A stretch of 64,000 nt of DNA from Bacteroidota bacterium (GCA_023423405.1 JAFAFR010000023.1:192276-256275); one strand, 5' to 3'. Shown: positions 32,813-42,633, numbered from the stretch's first letter. Numbers and translations: made by a program. The notes: a model not told the origin generated them from the letters alone.

Positions 32813-34381
32813 ATGCGATCTATATTCTTTTCCATCATCCTTCTCTGGGCGGTGGCTGCGGCCGGGCAAGCTTCCGGGCCGAACTTTGCAAAGGGATATG
32901 TATACGAAGATGCCAACCAGAACGGCCGCCGCGACAAACGCGAAAAAGGCCTGGCCGGCATCGGCGTATCCAATGGCAGGGAGGTGGTGCTCACAGACGA
33001 TAAGGGCGCTTACCGCCTTCCTGTGAACGACGATGCCATCATTTTTGTGATAAAGCCTGCTGGCTACCGGTTACCTTTAACCGAAAACAACCTCCCGCGC
33101 TTTTATTATATTCACAAACCCAATGGCTCGCCAAAGGAAACCAGGTACCCAGGTGTAGACCCCACAGGCCCTCTGCCATCTTCCATTGATTTTGCATTGT
33201 TGCCCGGCGGGGAAGGCAATGACTATACAGCCCTGGTATTCGGTGACCCCCAACCGCTTACCGATACCGAGTTGGGTTATTTTGAAAAGGGCATCGTAAA
33301 CGAACTTGCGGGCATACAAAAGGTAAGCTTTGGCATCAGCCTGGGCGACCTGGTTTGGGACGACCTGAGCCTGCAACCCAAGTACATCCAGGTAATGAAA
33401 AAGATCGGGCTGCCCTGGCACAATGTCATGGGTAATCACGATATGAATTATGAGGCGAAGACCGATTCCCTTTCCGACGAAACCTATGAAAGAAATTTTG
33501 GTCCGGCTACCTATTCCTTCAATTACGGGCAGGTGCATTATATCATTTTCGACGACGTGTTATATCCCGATCCGCGCGACGGAAAAGGCTACTGGGGCGG
33601 TTTCCGGAAGGACCAGCTCGATTTTATGGAAAACGATCTCAAACTCGTACCCAAAGACCGCCTCGTGATCTGTTCCTTCCATATTCCCATTCAGAATTAT
33701 AAAGACAGCTATAACGAGGCCGACCGCCAGCGCTATTTTGACCTGCTGGAGCCCTTTGCCAACACCCTCACCTTATCGGCGCACACGCACCTGCAACGCA
33801 ACGACCTGTACACGGAAAAAGATGGCTGGCATGGCAGCAAGCCCCACCATGAATACAACGCAGGCACCACCTGCGGCGACTGGCATTCGGGCGAACTGAA
33901 CGAAATAGGCGTACCTGTTTCCACCATGCGCGACGGCACACCCAAGGGATATGCTTTCCTGCGCATCAAAGGAAACCAGTATGTGATCGATTATAAAGTG
34001 GCGGGCAAACCGGCCGATTACCAGATCCGCCTCTTCACTCCAAAACTTGCGCAGCAAAAAAGGAATACGGCAGGCATCTATGCCAATTTCTTTATGGGCC
34101 GTCCCGATTCCAAAGTGGAATGCCGGGTGGACGGAGGAGACTGGAAACCCATGAACCTGGTGCAGGATGCCGATCCGCTCTACCTTGATGCGCTTCACCA
34201 TTATGATTTCACGGAAACGCCTTTAACAGGAAGAAGACCATCCAACCCGGAAAACTGTACCCATCTCTGGCGGCTTCCCATCCCAAATAACCTGTCGGCG
34301 GGTGAGCACCAGGTTGAAGTGCGCGCCACTGATATGTATGGCCGCACTTTCCAGGAGAAGGGGAGTTTTAAGATAATGTAG
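32813..34381 (+). CDS. Secreted calcineurin-like phosphoesterase with N- and C-terminal accessory domains
   Basis: The ATG at 32813 gives a signal peptide (MRSIFFSIILLWAVAAAGQ). An N-terminal beta domain (MetallophosN-like: GYVYEDANQNGRRDKREKGL) precedes the phosphatase domain with ALVFGDPQP, ISLGDLVWDD, MGNHDMNY and SAHTHLQR, the metal-binding blocks of the calcineurin fold. The C-terminal beta domain (MetallophosC-like) ends the protein. The first metal block is GDPQ instead of GDxH, a known variant of this subfamily. It follows SusD by 35 bases and so probably dephosphorylates the transported ligand outside the inner membrane. Confidence 0.9.
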   Translation: MRSIFFSIILLWAVAAAGQASGPNFAKGYVYEDANQNGRRDKREKGLAGIGVSNGREVVLTDDKGAYRLPVNDDAIIFVIKPAGYRLPLTENNLPRFYYIHKPNGSPKETRYPGVDPTGPLPSSIDFALLPGGEGNDYTALVFGDPQPLTDTELGYFEKGIVNELAGIQKVSFGISLGDLVWDDLSLQPKYIQVMKKIGLPWHNVMGNHDMNYEAKTDSLSDETYERNFGPATYSFNYGQVHYIIFDDVLYPDPRDGKGYWGGFRKDQLDFMENDLKLVPKDRLVICSFHIPIQNYKDSYNEADRQRYFDLLEPFANTLTLSAHTHLQRNDLYTEKDGWHGSKPHHEYNAGTTCGDWHSGELNEIGVPVSTMRDGTPKGYAFLRIKGNQYVIDYKVAGKPADYQIRLFTPKLAQQKRNTAGIYANFFMGRPDSKVECRVDGGDWKPMNLVQDADPLYLDALHHYDFTETPLTGRRPSNPENCTHLWRLPIPNNLSAGEHQVEVRATDMYGRTFQEKGSFKIM

Positions 34382-34407
34382 AAAATCACCTGAAAGTATG
34401 CGGTACC

Positions 34408-35262
34408 TCACTCACAGGTATAACCGAAAGCCTGCCGGAAGCTGGAACTGCTGCCATTGTTGATCTGCGTGGTGGTGCGAGTTGCCGGGAATCCTTCTTC
34501 AGTATAGGTGTAAGTCATACTGGCAGAGGTCAGTCCTATGGCGCCCGCCACCGTGTAACCAGTTGGATTGTTCCTGCTCAGCGCGGTTATGAGTGGCTCC
34601 AGGTCCGGGCTGTTCCAGTGGTACTTGTTCATGAAAAAACGATAGTTCGGAATATTTATATAAGGAGTGGGATGATCGTCGTAGCCGGTCACCTGTATAT
34701 TGACCGAAACCGGCGGTCCGGAGGTAAATGCCACTTTCAGCGAGCTCACATTGTCCTGGTCGTTGTAACTGATCAGCAAATCCCATTCATAATCGCCTTC
34801 CAGGTCCGGGCTGGTTTCGCTGATCTTAATGAGCCGTTTGCGGTCATCATAGCTGTACACGAATTCCAGGCGATCGGCTTCGGTTCCGCTGGTGCCATGG
34901 GGCGTCATGGTTCCGGTGGCGGGGGTGGCAATTGTTGTAACGCGGATAGGCGATGCATAATCGTAACGCAGCCAGTCGCCATCGGTATCGGTCCGCAGCA
35001 CATGGTCGTTTTCGATGTGAAGGGTGTCAATCGCCTCCTGGCTACTTCCTTTTTTAAGAATGGTTGCGAGCAAACCGTCCGGGCCATAGCTGTATTCAAG
35101 TGAGCCTGGATCGGCGGGACGATCGCTGGTTTCACTGGTGATCTTGCAGGAAGGGATAACCGGGTCAACAGGATCGGGGTTTTCCGGGCTTTTTTGACAG
35201 GCAGCCATTACCAGCAGGCAGGCTATGAAAAATGAATGTCTTATAACCTGTTGCAATGGCAT
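34408..35262 (-). CDS. Lipoprotein of unknown function
   Basis: The 284-residue protein has a lipobox (LLVMAACQKS) and a proline/aspartate-rich linker (PENPDPVDPVIPSC). The body is beta-rich with YD-like segments (LEYSYGPDGLLATILKKG, FVYSYDDRKRLIKISE) similar to the DUF4595/RHS-type beta-hairpin repeats of Bacteroidota lipoproteins. It ends with a cysteine (FGYTCE). It lies 14 bases after the GT39-like gene on the same strand. No function can be assigned. Confidence 0.75.
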   Translation of the reverse strand: MPLQQVIRHSFFIACLLVMAACQKSPENPDPVDPVIPSCKITSETSDRPADPGSLEYSYGPDGLLATILKKGSSQEAIDTLHIENDHVLRTDTDGDWLRYDYASPIRVTTIATPATGTMTPHGTSGTEADRLEFVYSYDDRKRLIKISETSPDLEGDYEWDLLISYNDQDNVSSLKVAFTSGPPVSVNIQVTGYDDHPTPYINIPNYRFFMNKYHWNSPDLEPLITALSRNNPTGYTVAGAIGLTSASMTYTYTEEGFPATRTTTQINNGSSSSFRQAFGYTCE

Positions 35263-35276
35263 TTCTGTTCTTTTAT

Positions 35277-37274
35277 TTATTCGAAGTTACGCGAATGCAT
35301 TGGCTCAAGCGTGGAAGCCACCTGCCCCTTCACCAGGTTGGGAGCTGTAACCCAGGCCAGCCAACGTTCTTCGAGAAAAGAACTTTTGCGCTTTGGAAGA
35401 AAGAACTGCCTTTCTGCACGATTTGACAGGAGCTGCGGAAAACGCTGCAGGATCTGCACCCGGCAATGACGATCCTGGAGGCTGTCGAAGGTATCGGGAC
35501 TACTGAACACCAGCACCGGCGCCTGGCGGGCCTGCACAATCAGGTTTTCGATGTTGGTATAATTCACCGGCCCACCGGCATAAAATTCGAGGGAATAGGA
35601 AAGAGGATCGGTTTGAGTCACCGCTTCACCCTGCAGGTGTTTTTCGAGCCAGAAAGCCGCCTGGGTGCCCGATTGGTAGCGCAGCAATTGCGGATAATAA
35701 AACATATTGAGGAAACCGCAGAGGGTCAGCGCGCCCAGGTAGCTCGCCAAAACCAGCCTGGAAACAGGACGGGGCAGGTCCAGGAAGCCATGTCCCTCAT
35801 CGAGATAACCGCGAAAGCAGAGCCATACCAACGAAATCCCCAAAACTATCCAGCCCAACACCCAGTAATCATCTGCTCCCCACAGCGTCCATACCAGTCC
35901 GCAGGCCGCCAGCAGAAACAACACCACACTCACCTGCAGGGCGCGCATCCACCGCCAGAGCCAGTCCCGTGAAAAAACTGCCGCCAGCCACTGCGCCGCA
36001 ACGATGGAGAAAAAAGGAAAAACCAGGTTCAGGTCGCGCGGGCCCTGGATCCGGGAAAAAGAAAAAACGAGGAAGGCGCTGAGGGCCAGTCCCACCGCCA
36101 GCCGGTCCAGAGCCACCGCTCCCCGCCGGCGGGGCCAGAAACTCTGAAGCACAGCGGCATACAACCAGGCCGACCAGGGCAGAAAGGCCAGGGCCAGCGC
36201 GGGCAGAAAATAAAACAGGTCGCCCCTTGCCGGCCCTCCGTTCCCGCGTCCCGGCAGGATGGCATCGATAGCGGCGCTTCCCGCCAGTTTGTATTGTTTC
36301 CAGATGGCAACCCATTCGGGCGTAAGAAAAACCAACACCAGCAAAATACCCATCCACCAGCGGGGACGCGCCAGTTGCTCCACTACCTGCTTCCAGGAGA
36401 AACGACCCGGTTCCTCTCCCACAGGTCCTGCGCCCATGCGCCGGGGCCTTCCTGCGAGTTCGGGACTGTAACGCGCCGGACTTCCCCGCCAGGCCCGGTC
36501 CGGAACAGACCCGGCCTTCGACCCACGGTTCTCACCCGGCCCATCCCCGCGATCCGCCTTGCCGCGAAACCCGCTACCGGCCCCGTCGGCGCCGGAGTCG
36601 GCATCTGTACCCGGTGCACAATTCTCCACTCCTGTAGCCTGCAATTCCGCCGAAGGAGCTGCCCAAATGAACCAGCCAAATCCCATGGCAAGCGGCAGCA
36701 GTACCAGGAGGCCGCCCGTCATCACGGCTCCCGCCGTCCAAAGCGAACCCATCACCACCTGGCTCCAGTGGCCGCTCATGGCTTTCCTGTAATGAAAAAC
36801 GGCTCCCATCAGTAGTCCCGTGAGGTAAGGCGCGGTGGTAACATCATTGTTAGACACCACCAATTGCAGGGCGGTGAGATAAATCAGCAGGGTCACACGC
36901 GCTACGGTGCGGCCATGCCATTGCAGGGCGTAACGCCAGCAATACCAGCCACCCATCCCCCAAAAAAGAAGGGCCGGAAATTTATAAGCTAAACTGGTCG
37001 GCCCCAAAAGCTGAAAGCTGGCGGCAGCGATCCAATAGGGAAGATGAGGCCGGTCGAGCCATTCGTGCCCACCGCCTACCAAATGCCAGGCATCCTGCTG
37101 CAGCCACATGTATTTGGCGATGGCGGCCTGGAGGGCGCCCGCCGGTTCAGCAATAAAACCGGTAAGGGCACTGGCATTGACCAGCACCCCCAGAACTACC
37201 AGGAGACGATATATGTTGGACGGTCTGGTCATCAGCGGGTTTTTGCGGGTCACCCGACCCAGTGCCATAAACAT
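35277..37274 (-). CDS. GT39-type membrane glycosyltransferase with a low-complexity insert
   Basis: The 665-residue protein has about ten TM helices and an ArnT/PMT-like start: a first TM (about 22-40), then EPAGALQAAIAKYM and LDRPHLPYWI, which correspond to the dolichyl/undecaprenyl-phosphate sugar transferase loop (usually N-S-D...L-D-K-P-P). The acidic residue is Glu43 in place of the common Asp. It probably moves a sugar from a lipid carrier in the inner membrane. Residues about 206-290 are a Gly/Arg/Pro/Asp-rich hydrophilic stretch (36405-36659 in DNA) that interrupts the TM bundle. An ATG at 37232 is an alternative start. Confidence 0.82.
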   Translation of the reverse strand: MFMALGRVTRKNPLMTRPSNIYRLLVVLGVLVNASALTGFIAEPAGALQAAIAKYMWLQQDAWHLVGGGHEWLDRPHLPYWIAAASFQLLGPTSLAYKFPALLFWGMGGWYCWRYALQWHGRTVARVTLLIYLTALQLVVSNNDVTTAPYLTGLLMGAVFHYRKAMSGHWSQVVMGSLWTAGAVMTGGLLVLLPLAMGFGWFIWAAPSAELQATGVENCAPGTDADSGADGAGSGFRGKADRGDGPGENRGSKAGSVPDRAWRGSPARYSPELAGRPRRMGAGPVGEEPGRFSWKQVVEQLARPRWWMGILLVLVFLTPEWVAIWKQYKLAGSAAIDAILPGRGNGGPARGDLFYFLPALALAFLPWSAWLYAAVLQSFWPRRRGAVALDRLAVGLALSAFLVFSFSRIQGPRDLNLVFPFFSIVAAQWLAAVFSRDWLWRWMRALQVSVVLFLLAACGLVWTLWGADDYWVLGWIVLGISLVWLCFRGYLDEGHGFLDLPRPVSRLVLASYLGALTLCGFLNMFYYPQLLRYQSGTQAAFWLEKHLQGEAVTQTDPLSYSLEFYAGGPVNYTNIENLIVQARQAPVLVFSSPDTFDSLQDRHCRVQILQRFPQLLSNRAERQFFLPKRKSSFLEERWLAWVTAPNLVKGQVASTLEPMHSRNFE

Positions 37275-37371
37275 GCCAAAATGATACCGCCCTTCCTGAT
37301 TAAATGCTGCGAAATTGACAGAGGGTCAATATTTTCGCAACATGCGCTGCCATAACCAAACGATTGTTTGC

Positions 37372-40245
37372 ATGAGAACCTGTCTTGCTTCTTTTCTGCT
37401 CCTCATTGTCGTCTTTCCCGCGGCTGCCGCCGGAACGCAGTTCTTTTACCAGGACCCACGTCCTTCTTACCAATTTACCGCTACCGGACTGGTGTTCCAT
37501 CCCGACAGCCGTTACAGCGGGAATATTGCTGAAATAAGGGTGGAAGTCATCACCGATAAGATCATTCGCGTAGTGGCCCGCCCGGCCGCGGCCCTGCCCG
37601 ATCGCCCCAGCCTGGCCGTACTGGAAAAACTGCCCGCGCCACCCGCCTTTCAAACCGAAACCACCGACAGCAGCCTCCGCATCAGAACGGCCGCGCTGGT
37701 GGCGGAACTCAGCCGGGCTACGGGCCGCGTACGGTTCACCGACCTGAGCGGCAAACTACTGCTGCAGGAAAAAAAGCAGGGCCGGTTGCTCCAGCCGGCC
37801 GTTTTCGAGGGCCAGCCCCTATACGGCATCAGCCAGGATTTTGAATCACAGCCCGGAGAAGCCTATTACGGACTGGGCCAGCACCAGGACGATCTTTTCG
37901 ATTATGCCGGCCAGCAGGTAAATCTCTGGCAGAACAATACCGAGGTGGCGGTGCCCTTCCTGGTATCGAACCGGTCCTACGGCATCCTGTGGGACAACTA
38001 CTCCCATACCCTTGCCGGCGACACAAGACCTTACCAGGAACTCAGCGCCCTGGCGCTCGAAGCCAAAACCGGGGAGAAGGGCTGGCTCACGGCATCCTAT
38101 GCCAACGACCACCGGCAGCCGGAAAACATCGCTTTCACCCGCGCCGAGTCAGTTATCGGATACCCCTGGCTGGGCGACACCAAAAAAGGACTGCCCGCAG
38201 ATTTTGACATTGCCAACGGGCAAATTACCTGGGAAGGAACCCTGGGCGCGGCCCTGGAAGGAAAACAGCAACTTCGTTTCACCTACGCCGGTTACCTCAG
38301 GTGTTATATCGACGGCCGCCTCGTTCTCGATCGCTGGCGCCAGGCCTGGAACCCCGGAAGCGGTGTAGTGGAACTCAACTGGAAAAAAGACAGCCGGCAT
38401 TCTTTTAAACTGGAATGGATCCCCGACGGCGGTGAATCCTATATCACCTGCCGCTGGATGCCGCCCGCCACGGCGGCTACTGCCAACAGTTTCAGCTTTC
38501 AATCCGAAGCCGGCCGCCAGCTCGAATACTATTTCGTGTATGGAACCACGTTAGACGAAGTGATCGGCGGCTACCGCCACCTTACAGGTAAAGCGCCCAT
38601 CGTGCCCAAATGGGCCCTGGGCTTCTGGCAGAGCCGCGAACGTTATAAAACACAGGAGGAGCTGCTTCAAACGGTTAAGACATTCCGGGAAAAAAAGATC
38701 CCGCTCGATAACATCGTGCAGGACTGGAGCTACTGGAAAGAAAACGATTGGGGCAGCCAGGAATTTGACCCGGCGCGTTTTCCCAATCCCGATTCCATGA
38801 TAGCGGTACTGCACAAACGCTACAATACCCGCTTCATGATCTCTGTGTGGCCCAAGTTTTACGAAGGCGTCAAAGCCTATGAAGATTTTAAGGCAAAGGG
38901 CTGGCTGTACCCGCGTAATATTGCCGACCGTCAGCGCGACTGGATCGCACAGGGTTATATCTCCACTTTTTACGATGCCTTCAATCCCGCTGCCCGCCAG
39001 GGTTTCTGGAACCTGATCCACGATAAGCTCTATGTGAAAGGCGTGGATGCCTGGTGGATGGATGCCAGTGAACCCGATATATTGTCGAACGTAAACCCCA
39101 CGCGCCGCAAGGAGCAGATGGCGGGAACCCATTTGGGCACGGCGGCTGAATTCCTGAACGCTTATCCCCTGCAGAATGCAAAAGGCATCTATGAAGGCCA
39201 GCGCGGCGCCGACAGCAGCAAGCGCGTATTCCTGCTCACCCGTTCCGGCTTTTCCGGCTCGCAGCGGTATGCCGCCGCCATCTGGAGCGGCGATATTGCC
39301 AGCCGCTGGACCGACATGAAAGCGCAGATCTCTGCAGGGCTCAATTTCTCCCTGAGCGGACTGCCCTACTGGACCATGGATATCGGTGGCTTCTCCGTGG
39401 AAAAAAGATTTGAGCACCCCAATGCAGCCGATAAAAAAGAATGGCAGGAACTCATGACCCGGTGGTTCCAGTTCGGCGCTTTTACGCCGCTGTTCCGCTC
39501 CCATGGCCAGTTTCCTTATCGTGAAATCTATAACACCGCCACGGAAAGCGAGCCAGCTTATCAAAGCATGCTCTATTACAACAAGCTGCGTTACCGGCTG
39601 CTTCCTTATCTCTACAGCCTTGCCGGCAAAACTTACTACGATGATTATACGCTGATGCGGGCCCTTGTTATGGATTTCCCAAGCGACCCGGCGGTGACAA
39701 AAATCGGCGACCAGTTCATGTTCGGAAACGCCCTGCTGGTGAACCCGGTATACACCTACCAGGTTACCAGCCGGCAGCTCTACCTGCCCGCCGGGCAGGG
39801 ATGGTATGAACTGGAAAGCGGCCGTTATTTAGCCGGCGGACAAACCATCACCGCCGAAGCGCCGTACGAGCGCTTACCCCTCTACGTGAGAGAGGGCAGC
39901 ATCCTGCCCACAGGCCCGGCGCTCCAGTACAGCGATGAGAAAAACCCCGATCCCATTACCCTGCACATTTACGCCGGCAGGGACGCCAGCTTTACGCTGT
40001 ATGAAGACGAAGGCACCAATTATAACTATGAAAAAGGAGCGGGCAGCCATATAGAGTTTCGCTACGACGAGGCGGCCAAAACCCTCACCATTGGCCCGCG
40101 CCGGGGGAGCTTTAAAGGTATGCTTGCGAAAAGGCAATTCCGGGTCAGGCTGATCAGCGCCACCAACCCGCAGCCGCTTGCTTTTGACCAACCAACGGAC
40201 AGGGTCATACGCTATTCGGGCAAACAAATAACCATCAAACTTTAA
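37372..40245 (+). CDS. Secreted GH31 alpha-xylosidase/alpha-glucosidase with inserted PA14 domain
   Basis: The ATG at 37372 gives a signal peptide (MRTCLASFLLLIVVFPAAAAG). The GH31 N-terminal beta-sandwich is followed by a PA14 insert (about residues 270-375, LRFTYAGYLRCYIDGRLVLD) and the barrel with GFWQSRERYKTQEEL. The nucleophile motif is DAWWMDASEPD and the acid/base is in IWSGDIASRW. The PA14-in-GH31 layout is that of xyloglucan-type alpha-xylosidases (Xyl31A/BoGH31A), so xyloglucan side chains are the likely target. The gene is alone and divergent from the GT39-like gene. Confidence 0.9.
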   Translation: MRTCLASFLLLIVVFPAAAAGTQFFYQDPRPSYQFTATGLVFHPDSRYSGNIAEIRVEVITDKIIRVVARPAAALPDRPSLAVLEKLPAPPAFQTETTDSSLRIRTAALVAELSRATGRVRFTDLSGKLLLQEKKQGRLLQPAVFEGQPLYGISQDFESQPGEAYYGLGQHQDDLFDYAGQQVNLWQNNTEVAVPFLVSNRSYGILWDNYSHTLAGDTRPYQELSALALEAKTGEKGWLTASYANDHRQPENIAFTRAESVIGYPWLGDTKKGLPADFDIANGQITWEGTLGAALEGKQQLRFTYAGYLRCYIDGRLVLDRWRQAWNPGSGVVELNWKKDSRHSFKLEWIPDGGESYITCRWMPPATAATANSFSFQSEAGRQLEYYFVYGTTLDEVIGGYRHLTGKAPIVPKWALGFWQSRERYKTQEELLQTVKTFREKKIPLDNIVQDWSYWKENDWGSQEFDPARFPNPDSMIAVLHKRYNTRFMISVWPKFYEGVKAYEDFKAKGWLYPRNIADRQRDWIAQGYISTFYDAFNPAARQGFWNLIHDKLYVKGVDAWWMDASEPDILSNVNPTRRKEQMAGTHLGTAAEFLNAYPLQNAKGIYEGQRGADSSKRVFLLTRSGFSGSQRYAAAIWSGDIASRWTDMKAQISAGLNFSLSGLPYWTMDIGGFSVEKRFEHPNAADKKEWQELMTRWFQFGAFTPLFRSHGQFPYREIYNTATESEPAYQSMLYYNKLRYRLLPYLYSLAGKTYYDDYTLMRALVMDFPSDPAVTKIGDQFMFGNALLVNPVYTYQVTSRQLYLPAGQGWYELESGRYLAGGQTITAEAPYERLPLYVREGSILPTGPALQYSDEKNPDPITLHIYAGRDASFTLYEDEGTNYNYEKGAGSHIEFRYDEAAKTLTIGPRRGSFKGMLAKRQFRVRLISATNPQPLAFDQPTDRVIRYSGKQITIKL

Positions 40246-40278
40246 AAGCCAAACCGCTCAGCGTCACATTTACAGGAT

Positions 40279-40593
40279 TCACAGCAGTACAAATACACCC
40301 TCCTCGCTCACCTGCAACGCCCAGCGCTTCAGGAAATACCCTTCCCCACTGGTATTGCGGCCATTGGCCATGCTGAATTTATAACGGTGAACCGGGCACA
40401 CCACGTTCCCGAGGGCATCCACATATCCCTCTGCCAGGTAACCGCCGGCGTGCGGACATTTATAGGCAAAAGCAAAATGCTGATCCCGGTACCGGCCGAT
40501 GCAGATCTTTTTTCCATTGGCTTCCGCCACGGCTATATTGTTGTGAAACGCCAGCTCTGCCAGGCTTTCAGCAATCTTGATCCAGCCACTCAT
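40279..40593 (-). CDS. Small Rieske [2Fe-2S] protein
   Basis: The 104-residue protein is a single Rieske domain with CPHAGG (first Cys-x-His box) and CPVHRYKF (second box), which bind a 2Fe-2S cluster. It resembles the ferredoxin subunits of dioxygenases and nitrite-reductase-type small subunits. It has no signal or TM segment and so is a cytoplasmic electron carrier. Its start overlaps the stop of hflX by 4 bases. A partner reductase or oxygenase is not encoded nearby. Confidence 0.9.
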   Translation of the reverse strand: MSGWIKIAESLAELAFHNNIAVAEANGKKICIGRYRDQHFAFAYKCPHAGGYLAEGYVDALGNVVCPVHRYKFSMANGRNTSGEGYFLKRWALQVSEEGVFVLL

Positions 40594-41810
40594 GTGTTGG
40601 CCTCCTGGTCATCGTTCAGCGATACACCGAAGAACTCGGTTTTATAAGGATAGCGCTGGCGGTAGAGTTGCCGCACCTTGTTTAATATGGTAGCGCGGAG
40701 CCCCTCGAGATTTCTCTTTTCCAGGGCCGAAATGAACACGCAATTGCCCAGGGTGTCGTTTTCCCAGCGCTCGCGCAACTCTTCCAGTATCTGGTTTTTC
40801 ACTTCGTCGCTGAGCCATTCGTCGAAGGTGTTCTTCTCGTACTGGTCCAGCTTGTTGAAAATAGTGATCACGGGTTTGTCGGTCACTTTCAGCTCCTGCA
40901 GGGTTTTATTCACTACGTTGAACTGGTCTTCATAGTTGGGATGGGAGAGGTCAACCACATGCAGCAGGATATCCGCCTCGCGCACTTCGTCGAGTGTGCT
41001 CTTGAAACTTTCCACCAGGTGATGCGGCAGCTTGCGGATAAAGCCCACGGTATCGGAAAGCAGGAAAGGCGTGGTATCGAACACCACTTTGCGCGTGGTG
41101 GTATCGAGGGTGGCAAAGAGTTTGTTTTCCGCAAATACGTCGCTCTTCGACAGCAGGTTCATCAACGTGCTCTTGCCTACGTTGGTGTATCCCACCAGGG
41201 CCACGCGGATGAATTCACCCCGGTCCTTGCGCTGCGTGAACGCCTGTTTGTCGATTTCAGAAAGGCGGCGGCGCAGGAGGCTGATCTTTTCTTTCACAAT
41301 CCGGCGGTCGGTCTCGATCTCGGTTTCACCCGGACCGCGGGTACCGATACCACCACCCTGGCGTTCCAGGTGTTTCCACATGCCCTTGAGCCGGGGAAGG
41401 AGATACTGGTACTGGGCCAGTTCCACCTGCGTTTTGGCCTGGGCCGTTTTAGCGCGCCGGGCAAAAATGTCGAGGATCAGGTCAGAGCGGTCGATGGTTT
41501 TTACGCCCAGCGCCTTCTCAATATTGATGATCTGCGAACCGGTGAGCTCATCGTCAAAGATGACCAGGTTCACGTCGCGGCCGGTGATATAATCTTTGAT
41601 CTCTTCCAGCTTACCCTTACCCACAAAGGTTTTGCTGTCGGGGTGAGCCAATTTCTGCGTAAACGCTTTCACCGTGGTGGCGCCGGCGGTATCTGCCAGG
41701 AATGCGAGTTCATCCAGGTATTCTTTTACCTGTAATTCCGTCTGGCCCTGCTGCACCACACCCACCAATACCGTGTTCTCTGCGGAGAGAATTTGTTTTT
41801 TTTCTATCAA
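40590..41810 (-). CDS. hflX: Ribosome-associated GTPase HflX
   Basis: The 406-residue protein has the HflX N-terminal domain (AENTVLVGVVQQG, then FVGKGKLEEIK), GERRIxxER-like helices with GGIGTRGPGETEIETDRR, and the G domain: GYTNVGKSTLMNLL (G1), DTVGFIRKLPHHLVESFKST (G3 region) and IFNKLD (G4). HflX rescues stalled or heat-damaged ribosomes. A C-terminal extension (YRQRYPYKTEFFG) completes it. The downstream Rieske gene is translationally coupled by a 4-base overlap. Confidence 0.95.
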   Translation of the reverse strand: MIEKKQILSAENTVLVGVVQQGQTELQVKEYLDELAFLADTAGATTVKAFTQKLAHPDSKTFVGKGKLEEIKDYITGRDVNLVIFDDELTGSQIINIEKALGVKTIDRSDLILDIFARRAKTAQAKTQVELAQYQYLLPRLKGMWKHLERQGGGIGTRGPGETEIETDRRIVKEKISLLRRRLSEIDKQAFTQRKDRGEFIRVALVGYTNVGKSTLMNLLSKSDVFAENKLFATLDTTTRKVVFDTTPFLLSDTVGFIRKLPHHLVESFKSTLDEVREADILLHVVDLSHPNYEDQFNVVNKTLQELKVTDKPVITIFNKLDQYEKNTFDEWLSDEVKNQILEELRERWENDTLGNCVFISALEKRNLEGLRATILNKVRQLYRQRYPYKTEFFGVSLNDDQEANT

Positions 41811-41829
41811 CTACCGATCGATTGTGCGG

Positions 41830-41837
41830 CAAAAATA
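41830..41837 (-). promoter_or_regulatory. Candidate -7 box of hflX
   Basis: The minus strand reads TATTTTTG, matching TAnnTTTG, 20 bases before the hflX start and directly after the stop of the barrel gene. No TTG is visible at the ideal -33 distance. Confidence 0.4.
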
Positions 41838-42617
41838 TTACAATCCGCTGATCTGTAAACCGATGGAGAAGGGATGTACCTGGGGACCCAGGTTTTCCTT
41901 GATCAGGCTGTTGATCTGATAATCGGCAAAGAGGCTGAAAGCGCCATACCCCACGCGGGCCGAGGCGCCCATGCGAAGGCTGTTGAAATAGCGCTTGCTG
42001 CTTTCTTTCATGATATAGCTGTTGATCGTCTGGTTGCTGCTGTTCTGCAGGTTCTTGCCCTTTGTATGCGCGTTGAGCATGGTTCCTACCTTGATGCCGA
42101 CGGCGGCCTTGAAGCTTTTATTCGGGTTATCGGGGTGCGCCATATAGCGAAACTCGATCGGTGCCTCCACCCAGGTATTGCTCAGTTTGTATTTTTTGTA
42201 ATGGGTGGTATCGCTCACGTCTTTGAACTGGAGCTCGGTGGTGGTGCCGGCAATCTGGGGCTCCATTTTGTCAAAATAGATATTGCTGGAACCGATGCCG
42301 GCGCCGATGCCCACGCTGAAACGGGGATCGGTTTTGAAGGCAAAGTCCATCATCAGGTAAATATTCAGGAAGCGGCCGAATCCCTTGGTGCGGATGTCGG
42401 CGGGTTTGGAAGCCCAGCCGGCGTAGCCGGTTTGTATCATAAAGTGGTCGCTCGCACGGTTGCCGAGGTTCACTTTGCTCCAGTCTTTTTTCTTGGCTTT
42501 TTTGGGTGCGGATTGGGTAGAAGGGCCAATCAGTCCGGGTACGATGGTGGTGTCTGTCTGTGCCTGAACCCCCATTGCCAGCAGGATTCCTGTCATGGCC
42601 ACTAAAAATTTTCTCAT
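41838..42617 (-). CDS. Outer membrane beta-barrel protein (PorT-like)
   Basis: The 259-residue protein has a signal peptide (MRKFLVAMTGILLAMGVQAQ), a lysine-rich spacer (APKKAKKKDWSK) and amphipathic strands such as HFMIQTGYAGWA, FSVGIGAGIGSSNIYFD and VGYGAFSLFADYQ. It ends with VHPFSIGLQISGL, the aromatic-rich barrel terminus. It resembles PorT-type/OMP_b-brl barrels of Bacteroidota. The function is structural or transport-related; a T9SS link is possible but not shown. Confidence 0.8.
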   Translation of the reverse strand: MRKFLVAMTGILLAMGVQAQTDTTIVPGLIGPSTQSAPKKAKKKDWSKVNLGNRASDHFMIQTGYAGWASKPADIRTKGFGRFLNIYLMMDFAFKTDPRFSVGIGAGIGSSNIYFDKMEPQIAGTTTELQFKDVSDTTHYKKYKLSNTWVEAPIEFRYMAHPDNPNKSFKAAVGIKVGTMLNAHTKGKNLQNSSNQTINSYIMKESSKRYFNSLRMGASARVGYGAFSLFADYQINSLIKENLGPQVHPFSIGLQISGL

Positions 42618-42633
42618 AATTCTCGATAAAGGA

